A DNA stretch of 64,000 nt from Antedon mediterranea (taxonomy: Eukaryota; Echinodermata; Crinoidea; Comatulida; Antedonidae). This document shows positions 13,601-24,800 of the stretch, piece after piece. The number at the start of each line of letters is the position of its first letter. The first letter of the stretch is position 1. A program made the position numbers and the translations under genes. The notes beneath the pieces are model-generated. The model did not search any database. It was given only the letters and a program-made list of their open reading frames with translations, and was not told where the DNA came from. The stretch lies in assembly GCF_964355755.1 (NCBI RefSeq), contig NC_092674.1:935001-999000 (forward strand), written 5' to 3'.

Positions 13601-16600
13601 ATACAAAATAAAATAAGCAAAAAGTTAAATGAAAGCAGTAAAGTAAAACAACTAGAAAGAAAGTGTCAATATTATTCTTCTATTTAGGAGCAAACTTCAT
13701 AGTTGAAGGCTACTGCTCCACTGGCTATAGCTGGTGCAATTCCATTTCCACTTGTTTTGTTGGCATACAGTGTGTGGCCCATATAAAAAATATATTATTA
13801 TATCTCTCTTTCTACAGAATTCTCACTTCCCCTCACAAGTTCGTGACCTAACCAAGAAAATTAGGACGGTCTTGATGGCAACAGCACAGATGAAAGAGCA
13901 TGAAAATGACCCAGAGATGTATGTAGATCTGCAGTATAGTCTGGCCAAGTCTTATTCCAGTACGCCAGAGTTAAGGAGAACCTGGTTGGAAAGTATGGCA
14001 GAAACGCACAACAAACATGGCAACTATTCTGAGGTATACAAATGTCTTAATTCTCTCAAAATATCTGATCTTTTTGTTACTATTCCCACTCAATATTCAT
14101 AATAAACATTAAAATGACATACTTTGTAACGTTTATATTTTTTATTTTAGATTATAAAAGGATCCTAATAGAAATAGGCTAATAAGCTTTTTGGGCAATC
14201 CTGGAAAATCTTTTATAAATGTATTTATTTGTAATGTCAATAAATTATTGTTGTATTCTGATTGTTGTTTAAACTATAGGCTGCGTTTTGCTACATCCAC
14301 ATTGCTGCGATATTAGCTGAGTATTTAAAACGAAAAGGTGTCTACCCAAAAGGATGTTCTGTGTTCAAGTCGATCTCGGCCAATGTAGAAGAGGATGAGA
14401 AAGGGGTGAAGGATGATGGTGGGATGCAGGATGTACAGTATACAGAGGTAAGTAAGAAATGGCTGCACATCAAGGAATTAATGGTTGAATTTACCTGAAT
14501 GTCTCCTGTATCAAACAGATTGGCTACATCAGTAATGTAGTAGAGAAGATAAAGAGTGTCTGTAGCAGAGATCTAAAGCTCTGTCTACACTATCGAACTT
14601 TATGTGACCATATATATATGAACATGATGACATCATGTCACTACCAAATTTGGGCACACTTTTTTTGTCACATAAAGTTTGATAGTGTATTAGTATTAAA
14701 ATATGCATGTACATTTAAGTGGTGTATGTGGAAATTGAATTTTGAAAAAAAAAAGAGGTTCAAAGAGTATAAACAACATTTTAATACCAAACCATTCTAA
14801 TTTTTCAAATATATGTAAATGTACTTTCTTTTACAATAGGAGCATTTTGTAGATCAGTTGGAAAAAATTACAAAAGCATTAGAGAAAGCCGAGAGGTTTG
14901 AGCTGATTGGTGAGGTGTACAAGTTGGCTATTCCGTATTATGAGGCTCAGAGAGATTTTACTGTAAGTAAATTTTGAATGAAAAAGTAATTTAATAAAGA
15001 CTCAATAGAGTGTACTGTAAGTAAATGATATATTTTATTAATATACATTTATTTTGAATGAACAAATAAATTATTAAAAAAAACAATAAGGACTCAACAG
15101 ACCATTTTGTAATGTTTTTTACTGTTTTCCGTTTGTAGGGCCTAGCAGCAGCATACGGCCATTTACATCAAGCTTACCAAACTGTCTTAAAGGTTATGAT
15201 GTCACAGAAACGATGGCTAGGAAATTACTATCGAGTTGCTTTCTTTGGAGCAATGGTAAGCGCATTCGTGTTTAGTGCAGCTCTACCCATTCATTGTGCT
15301 GTTAAGTTACTTTAGTGAGAATCAAATTTAAATATGTGATATATTAATAAGAATCGTACTGTTTGTAAAATAAAAAATAGGTAAACAAAATATTTTTTGT
15401 ACTAAATACTTTTGATATACCATTCTGTCACTATCACTGTTATTTAATATTAGCCTCAAAAATAATATGATTGCTTGTTTTATTTGTTAGTATTTTGGTG
15501 CAGATGACGGTAAACAGTACATTTATAAGGAGCCCAAAGTGACAGGTCTTGTAGACATCTCACAGCGTCTAGTTAGTCTTTTTGGAAACAAATTTGGTGT
15601 TGATAATGTGGAGTTAATTCGAGACTCGGGCAAGGTATTTAATGCTTAATTCATCTTTCCACAAATATTCAATTAAATGGCCTCTTCAGACTGTTCTCCC
15701 AGAGGGCCCGTTATGATCAGTGGCTGTGATGTACTAGTACACCACGGTAACCCCCTACCCCTTCTTTAAAGTGCACAGAGCTAGATGTGTACAATAAAAT
15801 GGTTTATAGAAGACATGTTCTACAACCAGAACCATGGTGCGTGTCAGCCTCGAACCCTTGTCGATGTTATGGCTACGTAACTACGGTTCCACTGTTTTAA
15901 CCGCTTGGCCACTCACTAAAGAAAGATACAGAAGTAAGACTGCTTAAATTTGCATTGTACATGTACAATGTTGATACGATGAAATAAAGAGCGCACACAT
16001 GACTCATTTCAGCACATCTGATTGGCTACATCCTTGAACCCATGTTATAATGAATTATAAATTATTTCTTAGGTTGACCAATCAAAGTTAGATGACAAAA
16101 TTGCATACATCCAAATATCATTTGTGAAACCGTACTTTGATGACAAGGATCTTGAAGAACGAAAGACAGAATTTGAACGATCAAACAATATTCGCCGTTT
16201 TGTCTTTGAGACGCCTTACACCAAAGGAGGCAAGGCACATGGATCAGTGGACCAACAATGTATGCGTAAAACAATTCTGACAAGTAAGTGTAAAGTTTAA
16301 ACTTGAAGTTTCTAATAATTATAAGTGTTTTTAAACAAACTTACAGCACAAATTCAACAAAATTGAATTCACAAATTGAATTTTCATTTCACGTGTATTC
16401 ATCATATTCATCACTATTTGTTTAAAAAAAATCAGTTTTACTATTTACCAGCACGTATGCACTATTTACCAGCACGTATGCACTATTTACCAGCACGTAT
16501 GCACTTTCATTTAAATTATATTCATGTTTTTAGTCCTTATTACCAAGTCCTCATTGGGAACCAATGTAAGACATAGAATTTGGTGATTTTTTTCTATAAA

Positions 16601-19035
16601 TTTACAGTTTTGTTGTAAACTATTTAACCCTACATATTATTTAAATATAGCACATTGTCATAAGAAATTAAACATACTAATAAGACAATAAGAATTTGAC
16701 TCTCTAAATGCATATTTTTGTTTGGACAGCCTCACACACATTCCCTTACGTGAAGAAACGTATCAAAGTGATGTACGAGAACCACCAAGAACTGAGCCCA
16801 ATACAGGTTGCCATAGATGAAATGAACACAAGAGTAAAAGAACTGCAACAGGTCACCTCAAAGATATCTCCTGACATCAAAGGACTTCAACTCAAACTTC
16901 AGGGTAGCGTCAGTGTTCAGGTAAAATTGTGTTTAATTGATTTAATAACTAAAGTTCTATCAACACTATCAAACTAGTTTGATGACTCAAAGAGTGTGAT
17001 GTGCCCAAATATGGTAGTGATATGATATCATCATGTCCATATGGGTACATCACATTTTTTTGCAACATAAGATTTGATTGTTTAGACAGAAGTTTAGAAA
17101 TCGCTTTAAGTTCTGGTTTTTAGGAAAAATGAATTAAGATTTATTGGTCTTTTCGAAATTCATGTCGGACTTCATCGCTCAAAAAAAATATTTTTAAAAC
17201 AAATATACAAACTAAAATACTACAATATGAAAGCTTTTATTATTAGTAGTTATCGTTTGCTATGATTTGCTAGGTGAACGCTGGGCCAACTGCATATGCA
17301 GCAGCCTTCTTCGGCAAAAACCAGGAGAAGAACTGGTCTAGTCAACATGTATGGGAACTAAAGCAGGTTTTCAAGTAAGACTAATTTAATTTTTAATTTT
17401 TTATGCATTTACCTAATTTCTCTTTTTAAACATAGTAGAACCCTTCCTTTCAAATACCCAATTTCGGATACACCCATTGAGATACCTCCTTTGAGACACC
17501 CCCATTGAGGGAACACTTTTCTGTGAAATGAATGAAGAGTGGTATGTTTTAACATGATGGCCAACTCCTATTAAAGAGTCTTCCCTAATAAATGGGACAT
17601 TGCTTATTTTCCATACACATCTTACAATAAGTCTTGAGCACTCTTAAGTAGTATGTGTGCTATAGAAATCCATATTATTATTATTATAATATACTTTTTC
17701 CTTGCAGATATTTCTTGATTGCCTGTTCGGAATGCCTTGATGTAAATGCTAAATTAGTGAAATCCGATCAGTTTGAATACCACGAGAAAATGAAGAATAA
17801 CTTTGAAGAAATGGTACAACATATATCAGAACTGGTTGGTGAAAATGTAAGTAGCATTATAATTATTATACAGTATATACGTAGGAAATTGGAATTTGGT
17901 AACCTTGAATTTGCTACTTTTGTGTAATTGTTTTAGTTGGTTGCGACCTTTGAACTCAGGAATTGAAGTTCCTACTGTTAATGTAGGTATCAATAGTTTA
18001 GTTTGAACTAAGGAGTTAAAGTTGGTATATTAATTTTGTAATGATAGTTTTAGTTGGTTACGACCTTTGAACTCAGAGTTGAAGTTCCTACTGTTAATGT
18101 AGGTATCAATAGTTTAGTTTGAACTAAGGAGTTAAAGTTGGTATATTAATTTTGTAATGATAGTTTTAGTTGGTTACGACCTTTGAACTCAGAGTTTAAG
18201 TTCCTACTGTTAATGTAGGTATCAATAGTTTAGTTTGAACTAAGGAGTTAAAGTTGGTATATTAATTTTGTAATGATAGTTTTAGTTGGTTACGACCTTT
18301 GAACTCAGAGTTTAAGTTCCTACTGTTAATGTAGGTATCAATAGTTTAGTTTGAACTAAGGAGTTGAAGTTGGTATATTAATTTTGTAATGATAGTTTTA
18401 GTTGGTTACGACCTTTGAACTCAGAGTTTAAGTTCCTACTGTTAATGTAGGTATCAATAGTTTAGTTTGAACTAAGGAGTTAAAGTTGGTATATTAATGT
18501 AGTTAATGATAGTTTTAGATGTTTGTGACCTTTGAACTCAGAAGTGAAGTTGGTATATTAATGTAGTTAATGATAGTTTTAGATGTTTATGACCTTTGAA
18601 CTCAGAAGTAAGGTTGGTATATTAATGTAGTTTAATATGATAGTTTTAGTTGGTTGCGACTGTTGAGTTTTAATGAAAAGATGGTTCTAGTCTATTAAAA
18701 CACTTGAACTCTTAAGTAGGTAAGTAAGTACAGTAATATAGGTAAATGTGGTGTTATTGGATATACCCTAATGTATAGTTGTGTATTGTTTATTGTTAGT
18801 TATAATCCTTGAACTATTAAGTTGAAGTATACAGATAAGTAGTATTAATGCTATTTTCACTTATCTCAATGACAAATCAAAATGTACTAATTCTGATGGA
18901 TCAATCGCTCTTGTATTTTTGAAAATGAATGATTTCTTTCAGGTTTTGGAAGAGCTTCCATCGATGAAGAGAAAGTCTTCAGCAAGTCAGGTGTTCAGTG
19001 TAATAAGTGATTCAACTGGTAATATAGGTTATTGA
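1690..19035 (+). CDS. DOCK9: Dedicator of cytokinesis 9/10/11-like (zizimin), 3' part
   Basis: DOCK-D Rho-GEF that loads GTP on Cdc42/Rac at membranes. Readable exons: 1690-1868, 2145-2400, 3696-3779, about 5175-5216 (3' end uncertain), 6251-6382, 7807-8031, 8267-8333, 8663-8716, 11556-11662, 11763-11887, 12217-12354, 12876-13058, 13380-13484, 13818-14033, 14280-14447, 14840-14962, 15139-15255, 15491-15634, 16073-16283, 16730-16920, 17274-17374, 17708-17846 and 18943-19035 (stop TGA). All have AG/GT borders and compatible phases. The first exon reads [16 protein letters not shown], typical of the zizimin helical region. DHR2 runs from about 13818 ([13 protein letters not shown]) to 17846; [15 protein letters not shown] across 16900-17300 is the alpha-10 insert with the nucleotide-sensor valine. 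The 6251-8031 exons are Ser-rich linker. The 5' half, including PH and DHR1, lies outside the window. Which vertebrate paralogue is closest cannot be told; an unduplicated gene is expected. Confidence 0.93.
2942..2983 (+). other. Candidate small DOCK cassette exon
   Basis: Between the exons ending at 2400 and starting at 3696, a 42-nt segment is flanked by AAAAAG and CACAG|GTATTG. It keeps phase 1 at both ends and is open in frame (reads ...[13 protein letters not shown]). Vertebrate DOCK9-11 have variable small exons in this linker. The 3' splice site is purine-rich and weak, so this is tentative. Confidence 0.25.
5506..5669. mobile_element. MITE family A copy (CTCTGTCTACACTATCAAAC)
   Basis: The terminal motif CTCTGTCTACACTATCAAAC is inverted at the far end as GTTTGATAGTGTGGACAGAG. 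The interior carries the family signature of near-palindromic TGTGATGTGCCC, GGACATGATCATGTC and ACTACCATA blocks. The copy is about 160 bp, has no ORF, and lies in a DOCK intron. At least nine copies or fragments occur in the window. Confidence 0.85.
5688..5780. repeat. Foldback repeat with CCAATCA arms
   Basis: TTGACCAATCACAA and its inverse TTGTGATTGGTCAA are separated by about 30 bp, next to an AACTTGG...CAAGTTTCTTG context. Similar 'ACTTGG ... GACCAATCA' segments occur near 19735 and 44555. This is a small dispersed inverted-repeat family of unknown class. Confidence 0.55.
8507..8615. mobile_element. MITE family A, degraded copy
   Basis: AAAGCTCTGTGTACA is followed by the internal AAATATGGTAGTGATATGAC and a TATGGACACATCACA block. 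The right terminus is eroded. It lies in the DOCK intron before the 8663 exon. Confidence 0.65.
9911..10012. mobile_element. Small TIR element (AAGGTAGATTCACACC)
   Basis: AAGGTAGATTCACACC at the left is mirrored by GGTGTGAATGCAACTTT at the right, giving imperfect 16-bp inverted ends on a roughly 100-bp element without coding capacity, in the DOCK intron. Confidence 0.55.
10031..10259. mobile_element. TIR element with CTGCAGTTACTGCAG ends
   Basis: About 36 bp at the left (GACCATGTCAAAAT ... TACTGCAGTTACTGCAGTA) is repeated inverted at the right with few mismatches. The termini themselves contain CTGCAG palindromes. At 229 bp and non-coding it is a good MITE candidate. The motif ACTGCAGTCACTGCAGTA recurs near 49890 upstream of MOSPD1. 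Confidence 0.75.
10938..11140. mobile_element. TIR element (AAGGATCTTTCACACCTG)
   Basis: AAGGATCTTTCACACCTG is mirrored by CAGATGTGAAAGATGCTT about 200 bp away. The interior is relatively GC-rich and contains no ORF. A MITE in the large DOCK intron; the superfamily cannot be assigned because target duplications are unclear. Confidence 0.65.
11925..12147. mobile_element. MITE family A, compound copy
   Basis: Starts near TATACACTACCAAATTTGTG and contains two successive 'catatcactaccata' segments. An internal CAAACTAGTTTGATAATGTA end is followed by a further partial copy ending in TAGTGTATACAGAG. This looks like one copy inserted into, or recombined with, another. Confidence 0.65.
12538..12695. 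mobile_element. TIR element (GTGGCCATATTCACC)
   Basis: GTGGCCATATTCACC...CACTTAG is inverted at the other end as CTAAGTGTTATTGGT...ATGGCCAC, giving about 27-bp inverted ends over 158 bp. Body segments such as TTATTGAGTTAAGTGAAATA recur in a degraded relative at about 29930-30055. Non-coding. Confidence 0.75.
13161..13311. mobile_element. TIR element (GGCCAATTTACAC)
   Basis: GGCCAATTTACAC begins the element and the exact inverse GTGTAAATTGGCC ends it 151 bp later. It has no ORF and lies in the intron between DOCK exons 12876-13058 and 13380-13484. Confidence 0.7.
14574..14691. mobile_element. MITE family A copy
   Basis: CTCTGTCTACACTATCGAAC at the left and GTTTGATAGTGTA at the right, with ACATAAAG and GTGACC inner motifs. 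It is shorter than the 5506 copy because of an internal deletion. Confidence 0.75.
15838..15925 (-). repeat. tRNA-derived SINE head (Ser/Leu-type box A)
   Basis: On the minus strand GTGGCCAAGCGGTTAAAACA resembles a Ser/Leu tRNA box A, and GGGTTCGAGGCTG further on resembles box B. The arms do not fold into a full cloverleaf, so this is a SINE or tRNA relic rather than a tRNA gene. Confidence 0.6.
16438..16505. repeat. Three-copy 21-bp tandem repeat
   Basis: Three near-perfect copies of ACTATTTACCAGCACGTATGC lie in the intron before the 16730 exon. Because 21 is divisible by three, they give an artificial repeated reading frame. Confidence 0.85.
16953..17092. mobile_element. MITE family A copy
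   Basis: AACACTATCAAACTAGTTTG at the left end, then TGTGATGTGCCCAAATATGG and GTAGTGATATGATATCATCA inside, with a degraded right end (ATTTGATTGTTTAGACAGA). It lies between DHR2 exons. Confidence 0.75.
17931..18650. repeat. 116-bp minisatellite in a DOCK intron
   Basis: GTTTTAGTTGGTTACGACC recurs at about 17931, 18048, 18164, 18280 and 18396, a period of about 116 bp. The array then decays into shorter copies (GTTTTAGATGTTTGTGACC types) up to about 18650. The units are almost identical, so the expansion is recent. It separates the last two DOCK coding exons. Confidence 0.9.
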
Positions 19036-19045
19036 ATGTGTACAG

Positions 19046-19051
19046 AATAAA
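19046..19051 (+). terminator. Possible poly(A) signal AATAAA, DOCK
   Basis: AATAAA begins 11 nt after the TGA stop at 19033-19035. That is unusually close for the only signal, so a longer 3' UTR is equally possible. Confidence 0.25.
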
Positions 19052-19254
19052 AACTGATTCAGATTCTAATAGCAGTATGTCAAAGGTCAAATTAAACGTA
19101 TCGCATCTGCTATATTTTTAATTAATGAATATAGAGTGCCGTGTTCAAAAAGTCACCATTCATACAAAATTATTCAAACTTTGTTTTACCTAAGATAAAT
19201 ATATTAAGTGATCAGATCGTTTGTCGTATAGAGAATTACTTTTGAAGAAGTAAT

Positions 19255-19330
19255 TCTCTGACGAGTGGGAGTCGAACCCACGACCTCTAGATCATCAGCG
19301 TGGCATTCATGCCTCTCAACCACCGAGTAT
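19255..19330 (-). repeat. tRNA-derived SINE head
   Basis: The minus strand reads CTCGGTGGTTGAGAGGCATG (box A-like) and, 35 nt later, GTGGGTTCGACTCCCAC (box B with its stem). The acceptor arm does not pair convincingly, so I call it a tRNA-derived repeat. Confidence 0.6.
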
Positions 19331-19734
19331 TTGCTGATGGCTTAAGTTATATTTCTGATTATATTGTATTATAATGATATTCAATACTGATGATAAATTG
19401 CACTAAAAAGTTAAATTATTTTTTTATCTTTTCCCAATATTTTTGTATCTTTATGGGAATTCAAATAAAATCTACTTAATTTTATAAATATTGTGTAACT
19501 AATGATTTTATATTGTAATAGAAACAAATACTTTAGCTGTGTAATTTATTGGAAGGTAGAAAAACATTGAAGAATGCTGTACTCGAAATAATGTACTTAA
19601 TGATGTTTTATAATGTGAAGATCTTGAATAACATATACTGTAGTTGTCACATATGTATTTATGTATATTACATTATGTAACACATGGCTATATTTTACAT
19701 TATGTTATTTGAGTTCACAAACCTACCACTTGGA

Positions 19735-19830
19735 CGCGACGTAACCGTACACCTCAGGTGATTTGACCAATCATGATGCGGTGGATCCGATTTGTTGCTT
19801 GTGATTGGTTAACTCACTTGCGCGCATTGC
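19735..19830. repeat. CCAATCA foldback repeat relative
   Basis: CCACTTGGACGCGACG opens it, TTTGACCAATCATGATG and TTGTGATTGGTTAACTCA form the inverted arms, and a CpG-rich stretch (TTGCGCGCATTGCGCATACG) follows. It shares the ACTTGG and GACCAATCA blocks with 5688-5780 and 44514-44650. Confidence 0.45.
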
Positions 19831-21855
19831 GCATACGTTGTTGCATTATTTTGCGCGTACGTCGTTGCGTTGAATAAGTTAATAGAGAAAGTAGCATTAC
19901 TGAAGATCCATCTCAGTGACAGCAGGGAGACATTTTTAGGTGTTCATTGATTTCAAAACTTTTTATTGAATGATTATAAGAAGAATATTTAAACGTTGAA
20001 GAGTTTGGATTGTTTTTATATAAGTATTTATGTGGCAATTCCACATCCAGTGTTGTTTGTATATTTGGATTTATACATGTAATTGTTATGATTTTGGTTT
20101 TCGTTTTGTTGAATATTAGATTTCAATGATGATACATGGTTTGTACGTGAAAATGTGAAAGCCGTTTGTACATGGCTCTAGTATCGGGTATGCTTTGGCA
20201 TCATACTCCTTCAATAGGTATTTTACTCATGTTGAGACCGTATTATACGGGGGCGAAATTGGCGCCCCGTAAATTAGTTGGCTATTTTAATTTGTTTCCC
20301 AGTTTTATTGCAAACGTGCCAATAACCATGAGAGTGGCATATGGGGCAACAATACCAGCGCTTATCAATATTTATTTATTAGTAATTGTTATTTTAAATA
20401 GTATTACAGAATACCATATTATATTGTGGATAGTTATAACAACCATATTTGCTCGTATGCTGACAAAAATTGTAAAATTATAGTATTATTCAACGCCATA
20501 TGATGAGTAGATAGATTTGTTGATATGTACATATTATCACTGATATATCATGACAAATGTATATATAAGAGAAATAGTAATGATTGTTTCACTACGATTT
20601 AAAGTGGATAGAAAGGAAGTGATTCGAGCGTGTTAATATTTTATTATTTATCTAACTTTTAGGTTCAAAATGACGGATGTCAATATATTTAACGCGCAGT
20701 GAAACAGTGATTAAAATCAATAGAAAAACAAGAAAAAGTTGTGTTTTAATTTATTGATGGAATCAGTCAGTGGTTGTAAAGCAAACATCATCACAATCAT
20801 GAAACAAACGTAAAAATAAATATTGTAAAAAACACTACAAAGTCTCATGCTGTATAAACCATTTAATAATAACAATGTTTGTAGTCTACAGCATACAAAA
20901 TTAGCATAATAATAAATTAGCATAATAATATTTCATTGTTCATAATGGCAACTAAAGCTACTTTTTACTTCTGTTTTGTTACGTATGTTTCGGTAATGAT
21001 AGAAAGTCGTGCTTTGGCACTTTTGCACATTTTCGCGTCACAGAAGTGGATGAAAATTAGAATACGCATGCGTCAACACTTTTCGATTCGCGCGAATAAA
21101 TGTGTCTACATATTGGAAAAACAAGCTTACTGGTTCGGAAGATCCGTCGCTGTGATTGGTCTATTAATACGAGAAACAAATTGACGTTGAATTATTCGAG
21201 TTCATGACCATTGTTTACATTGTCACAAAAAATATTGAGGTCATTCCTAGAATATCAGACATTTGACCTACGTCACGACGTCACAATAATGACAATGAGG
21301 TTAACACAAGTTTCTTTCGAAGTTCTAACAAAAGAATTGCAGTAAATATCCGTATTCGCAATAACACCACCACAATGGTTTCACTGACGTACTGTACTTT
21401 TCCTATAAAAACATGAATTGCTTATATTCAAGGTTTACAGTTTATTATCGAATGATGTTTTTTGTTGGACCATCGCGCTAGAAAAATTAATTAACTTTAT
21501 AGCTCACTGGCTAGACGTGACCCGGTTGTCAAAAAGTGTGTAAACAATATACTGTACTTGGTATGTTGTGAAATATCACTTACAATTTGCCCAAATATCC
21601 AAATCAAACTTCTTTCAAGTATTTTCGCTCAACGAAACTTTATAACGCAAACTGATTGTTATATAAATCAAACATTTAATTAAAAGTGTATGGCATGGTA
21701 TAAACGTTGATCTAGTCAACTGATACCAGGGCAGAGCAATTGTAATTTCGCTCTTCCCTGGTGATACTAAGTCAATGACGTCCATGTGTCTTCAGAAGAA
21801 GACGGTTACAAGAATAGTATCAGTAGCAGATTCCCCTTCCTTTCCCCCAAAAGCA

Positions 21856-24800
21856 TCATACACTCCATGATATTCCACGTTTTAACAACTGTTTTTCTGT
21901 GAAAACTTTTGAATGAGCTGTCGTTTCTATATTATCGACAGTTTCTGTAGGCTCTAACGTGTATTCATTTTCAAGTTCATTTATGCTAGTTGGCTTACCG
22001 CCCGTAGAGTTCATTTCAGTTTTTGTAATTTCACTATTTTTTGACAACGAATCGTTGTTTCGTTGCGCGTCCTCGGGCGATTCTTTGAACTCTTTGTAGT
22101 CAGACGATTGCATATTTGTGTTACCTGGAAATGTATTAAGTTTATTGTCGGAAATTGTGGAATTTTGTTTGAAAAAATAATGATTAGGAAGACTGTCATA
22201 CGTATTATACTCTGGTGAAACAGGTTCTAAATCAGATTTCATTAAATGGTTAACATAATTGTCAATTAACTGATCGCCATCGACTTCGCTTTTGGCGCTA
22301 TCTTCTGAGCATGCGCTACTTCGCAGGTCTTTATCAGGCCGACAACGCATTGATATGTAACGTTTTACTGCGCGTGATTCTTCGTCTGTTGCGTTAGCAG
22401 GCGGTGTACTTTCCGATTCATTTTCATCGGGTGCGAAGCCGTTATTGTGAAAAGCTGTTTCATATATATTTTCCATTTTATAAACAATCGTTGCCGACGC
22501 TGCTTCCTGTAATTTAAAATCGTCTGTTGCGTAATTTTCTAACGCTATCTGAATGGTTGGATCTTCAGAGTTTTGATAAACTAAGTTTTCTTTACGTATG
22601 TTGTTCAGATTTGTATGTTGAAGCAGCACTACTGGTATCTGGTATGGCGATTCAACATCTTCATTTTGTATTTTCCTGGCATTTCTCGGTGGAAGTGGTG
22701 GTCTTCTTCCGCTCATTATGGTAAAATATGTGTCACTAATGCTTGTCTTAGTTCTCTGTAAAAAATAGATCGGACGGGTGTAAAAAATAGATCGGACGGG
22801 AGTAACAAATATTTTCAATTTTAAAAACAAAAAAAGAAAGTCTGATCTAACTAAGGAGTGCAATGTACTTTAATATGCAATGCGTGACCCGCGTACACTA
22901 AGATATACGTGCACTTTTACGTGCGCGTACAAATGCTGATGAAAATAGTACGGATTTAGTAGGCACGCGCGCCAAATTTGTATTTTGTAGCGTTCCTAAC
23001 TTTTTACTTTCATAACCATATTTCCTGATATGTACAGTATCAAAATTAATTTGAAAATAAATTTATATCCCAGGTAATTGCAAATGACTCAAATGATTTA
23101 GTTACACATGTGACACGAATATATACGCCACTAGTGCTTCGTGGGACTCGTAAAACGATATTAGACGTCAAAGCCAATTTAATTGATAGTTTTTGTAAAA
23201 TACCGTTATACCTATTACAAAATCTACGTTGATCCATTTGAATAGCTTATTGTTTCTAAATTTCTAAAGGAATTTTTTTGCAACTTTGAATATGTCACCA
23301 TAGCAACATTTTTGTCCACTTTTCGTATACGATTGTTGAGTTTGTAGTAAAAAAAAATTACCTTCCAAGAGTGTTTTCTTTTGCTCCTTTTTGACCTAAA
23401 GTTGATAAAAAAAAGGTAATGTTAAATAATCATACTCTGATATTAGTTCGATCGTGTAAAGAGATATATATAGTATACGTGTTAGAGCATGTGGGATTAT
23501 CCCGTCATTAAACGGAGTGACATATCAGGGAACATAACTGCTGATAAATTTGGGAAACATGCTTAGTGTAGCAATAGTAGTATTGTATTTTAGTATTTTT
23601 TTATAGCATTTGGCTGGCAACAAAGTTCCCTGATATTTCAATATTAACTTCGACGACACATGGTACCAAATCAATCCATAATGATATAAATTACAGTATC
23701 TTTGTAAATATTTATTTTTTCTGAGTTATTTTAAACAGATTTTCAGCTTATTTTTATTTTGAATAACTTATCTTTAGCTTATCATAGACGAATGAGAGTT
23801 GCCCTCAAAATTGTATCATAAATCATAAACTTTAATACAAACCTTTTAATACACAAATGTAATAATTTTGCAACAAGAAAGATAATGAACATAGTCGTAA
23901 GTACCGCTACAATTCCGATGAGGCAAAACACAAACGTCGACGAGAACATCGTTCCTTTATCGGACCTGGATTTCACCGTTGTTGTTAATCTTACGTTCTG
24001 ATCATCATCATCAGCATTGGTGTAGAAATAACTGAACGATTCTGGAACCGAAGACGTACTTTTATCATCGGAATCGGAAAGGTTTCGTGAGGTTAGATTA
24101 CGTTGAATTGGATCTGAAGAAACTGAATTTTGAGTAGAATTAGGTGTGGACAAATTCGGATCCGGTTCAGGAGAAATATTATTTTGATCAGGATTAGAAG
24201 TACGTATTTTTGTAACCGGCTTGCTTCTAGAAGTCGTTAAAAGTTCTTCTTGGATTGTTGACATCTGTATTGTGGTTATTGTTTGTTTATATTTATAAGT
24301 CTGTGAGTCATTATCGGTTGAAACGTCATAATTGGCAGAATGTGATTGCAAGGAGGCATGTGTAGATCCTGTTGTTGATGCCTCCATCATGGAATTCCCT
24401 GCGGTGATGCTTTCTCCTATTTCAGTTTCTGTACTCATTTCCCTGTCATTACTCCTCGTGGGGTCCTCCTCGTAAACTATTATTGTAGTAACTGTGGAAT
24501 ATTCAGTTTCTGGTTCAGTTGGTTTTACTCGTTCATTCCCTGCAAATAAGTAATTTAGTTATAATATATACTAAAATAGAAGTTAAATATCTGTAATATT
24601 TAATGTGATTCATTGCGCCTGACATTATGGTTATTATGCCTATTGTTAAGAAGAGCATGTACGGATAATGCACGCTTTACTTAGTTTATCCCTTCCTTCA
24701 GTCGACCTTTTGTTCTGTTTTGTTTTCCCGATTAAGTTAAAATGAATAGCCGGATCATTTTTGATCAAAATAGACTGTACCTTTTTTATACCACAAAAAG

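Larger units (their letters stand above)
19036..21855. other. Intergenic / 3' UTR region between DOCK and the minus-strand gene
   Basis: No conserved coding exon seen. It holds a tRNA-like repeat at 19255-19330, a CCAATCA foldback near 19735-19830, an open frame at 20166-20483 with no recognisable family, and a GC-clamped hairpin at 21727-21769 just past the stop of the minus-strand gene. Confidence 0.6.

Noticed and set aside
20166-20483. 105-aa hydrophobic open frame downstream of DOCK
   Set aside because: No recognisable family, no neighbouring exons in phase, and AT-rich composition favours hydrophobic chance frames. It may be DOCK 3' UTR.
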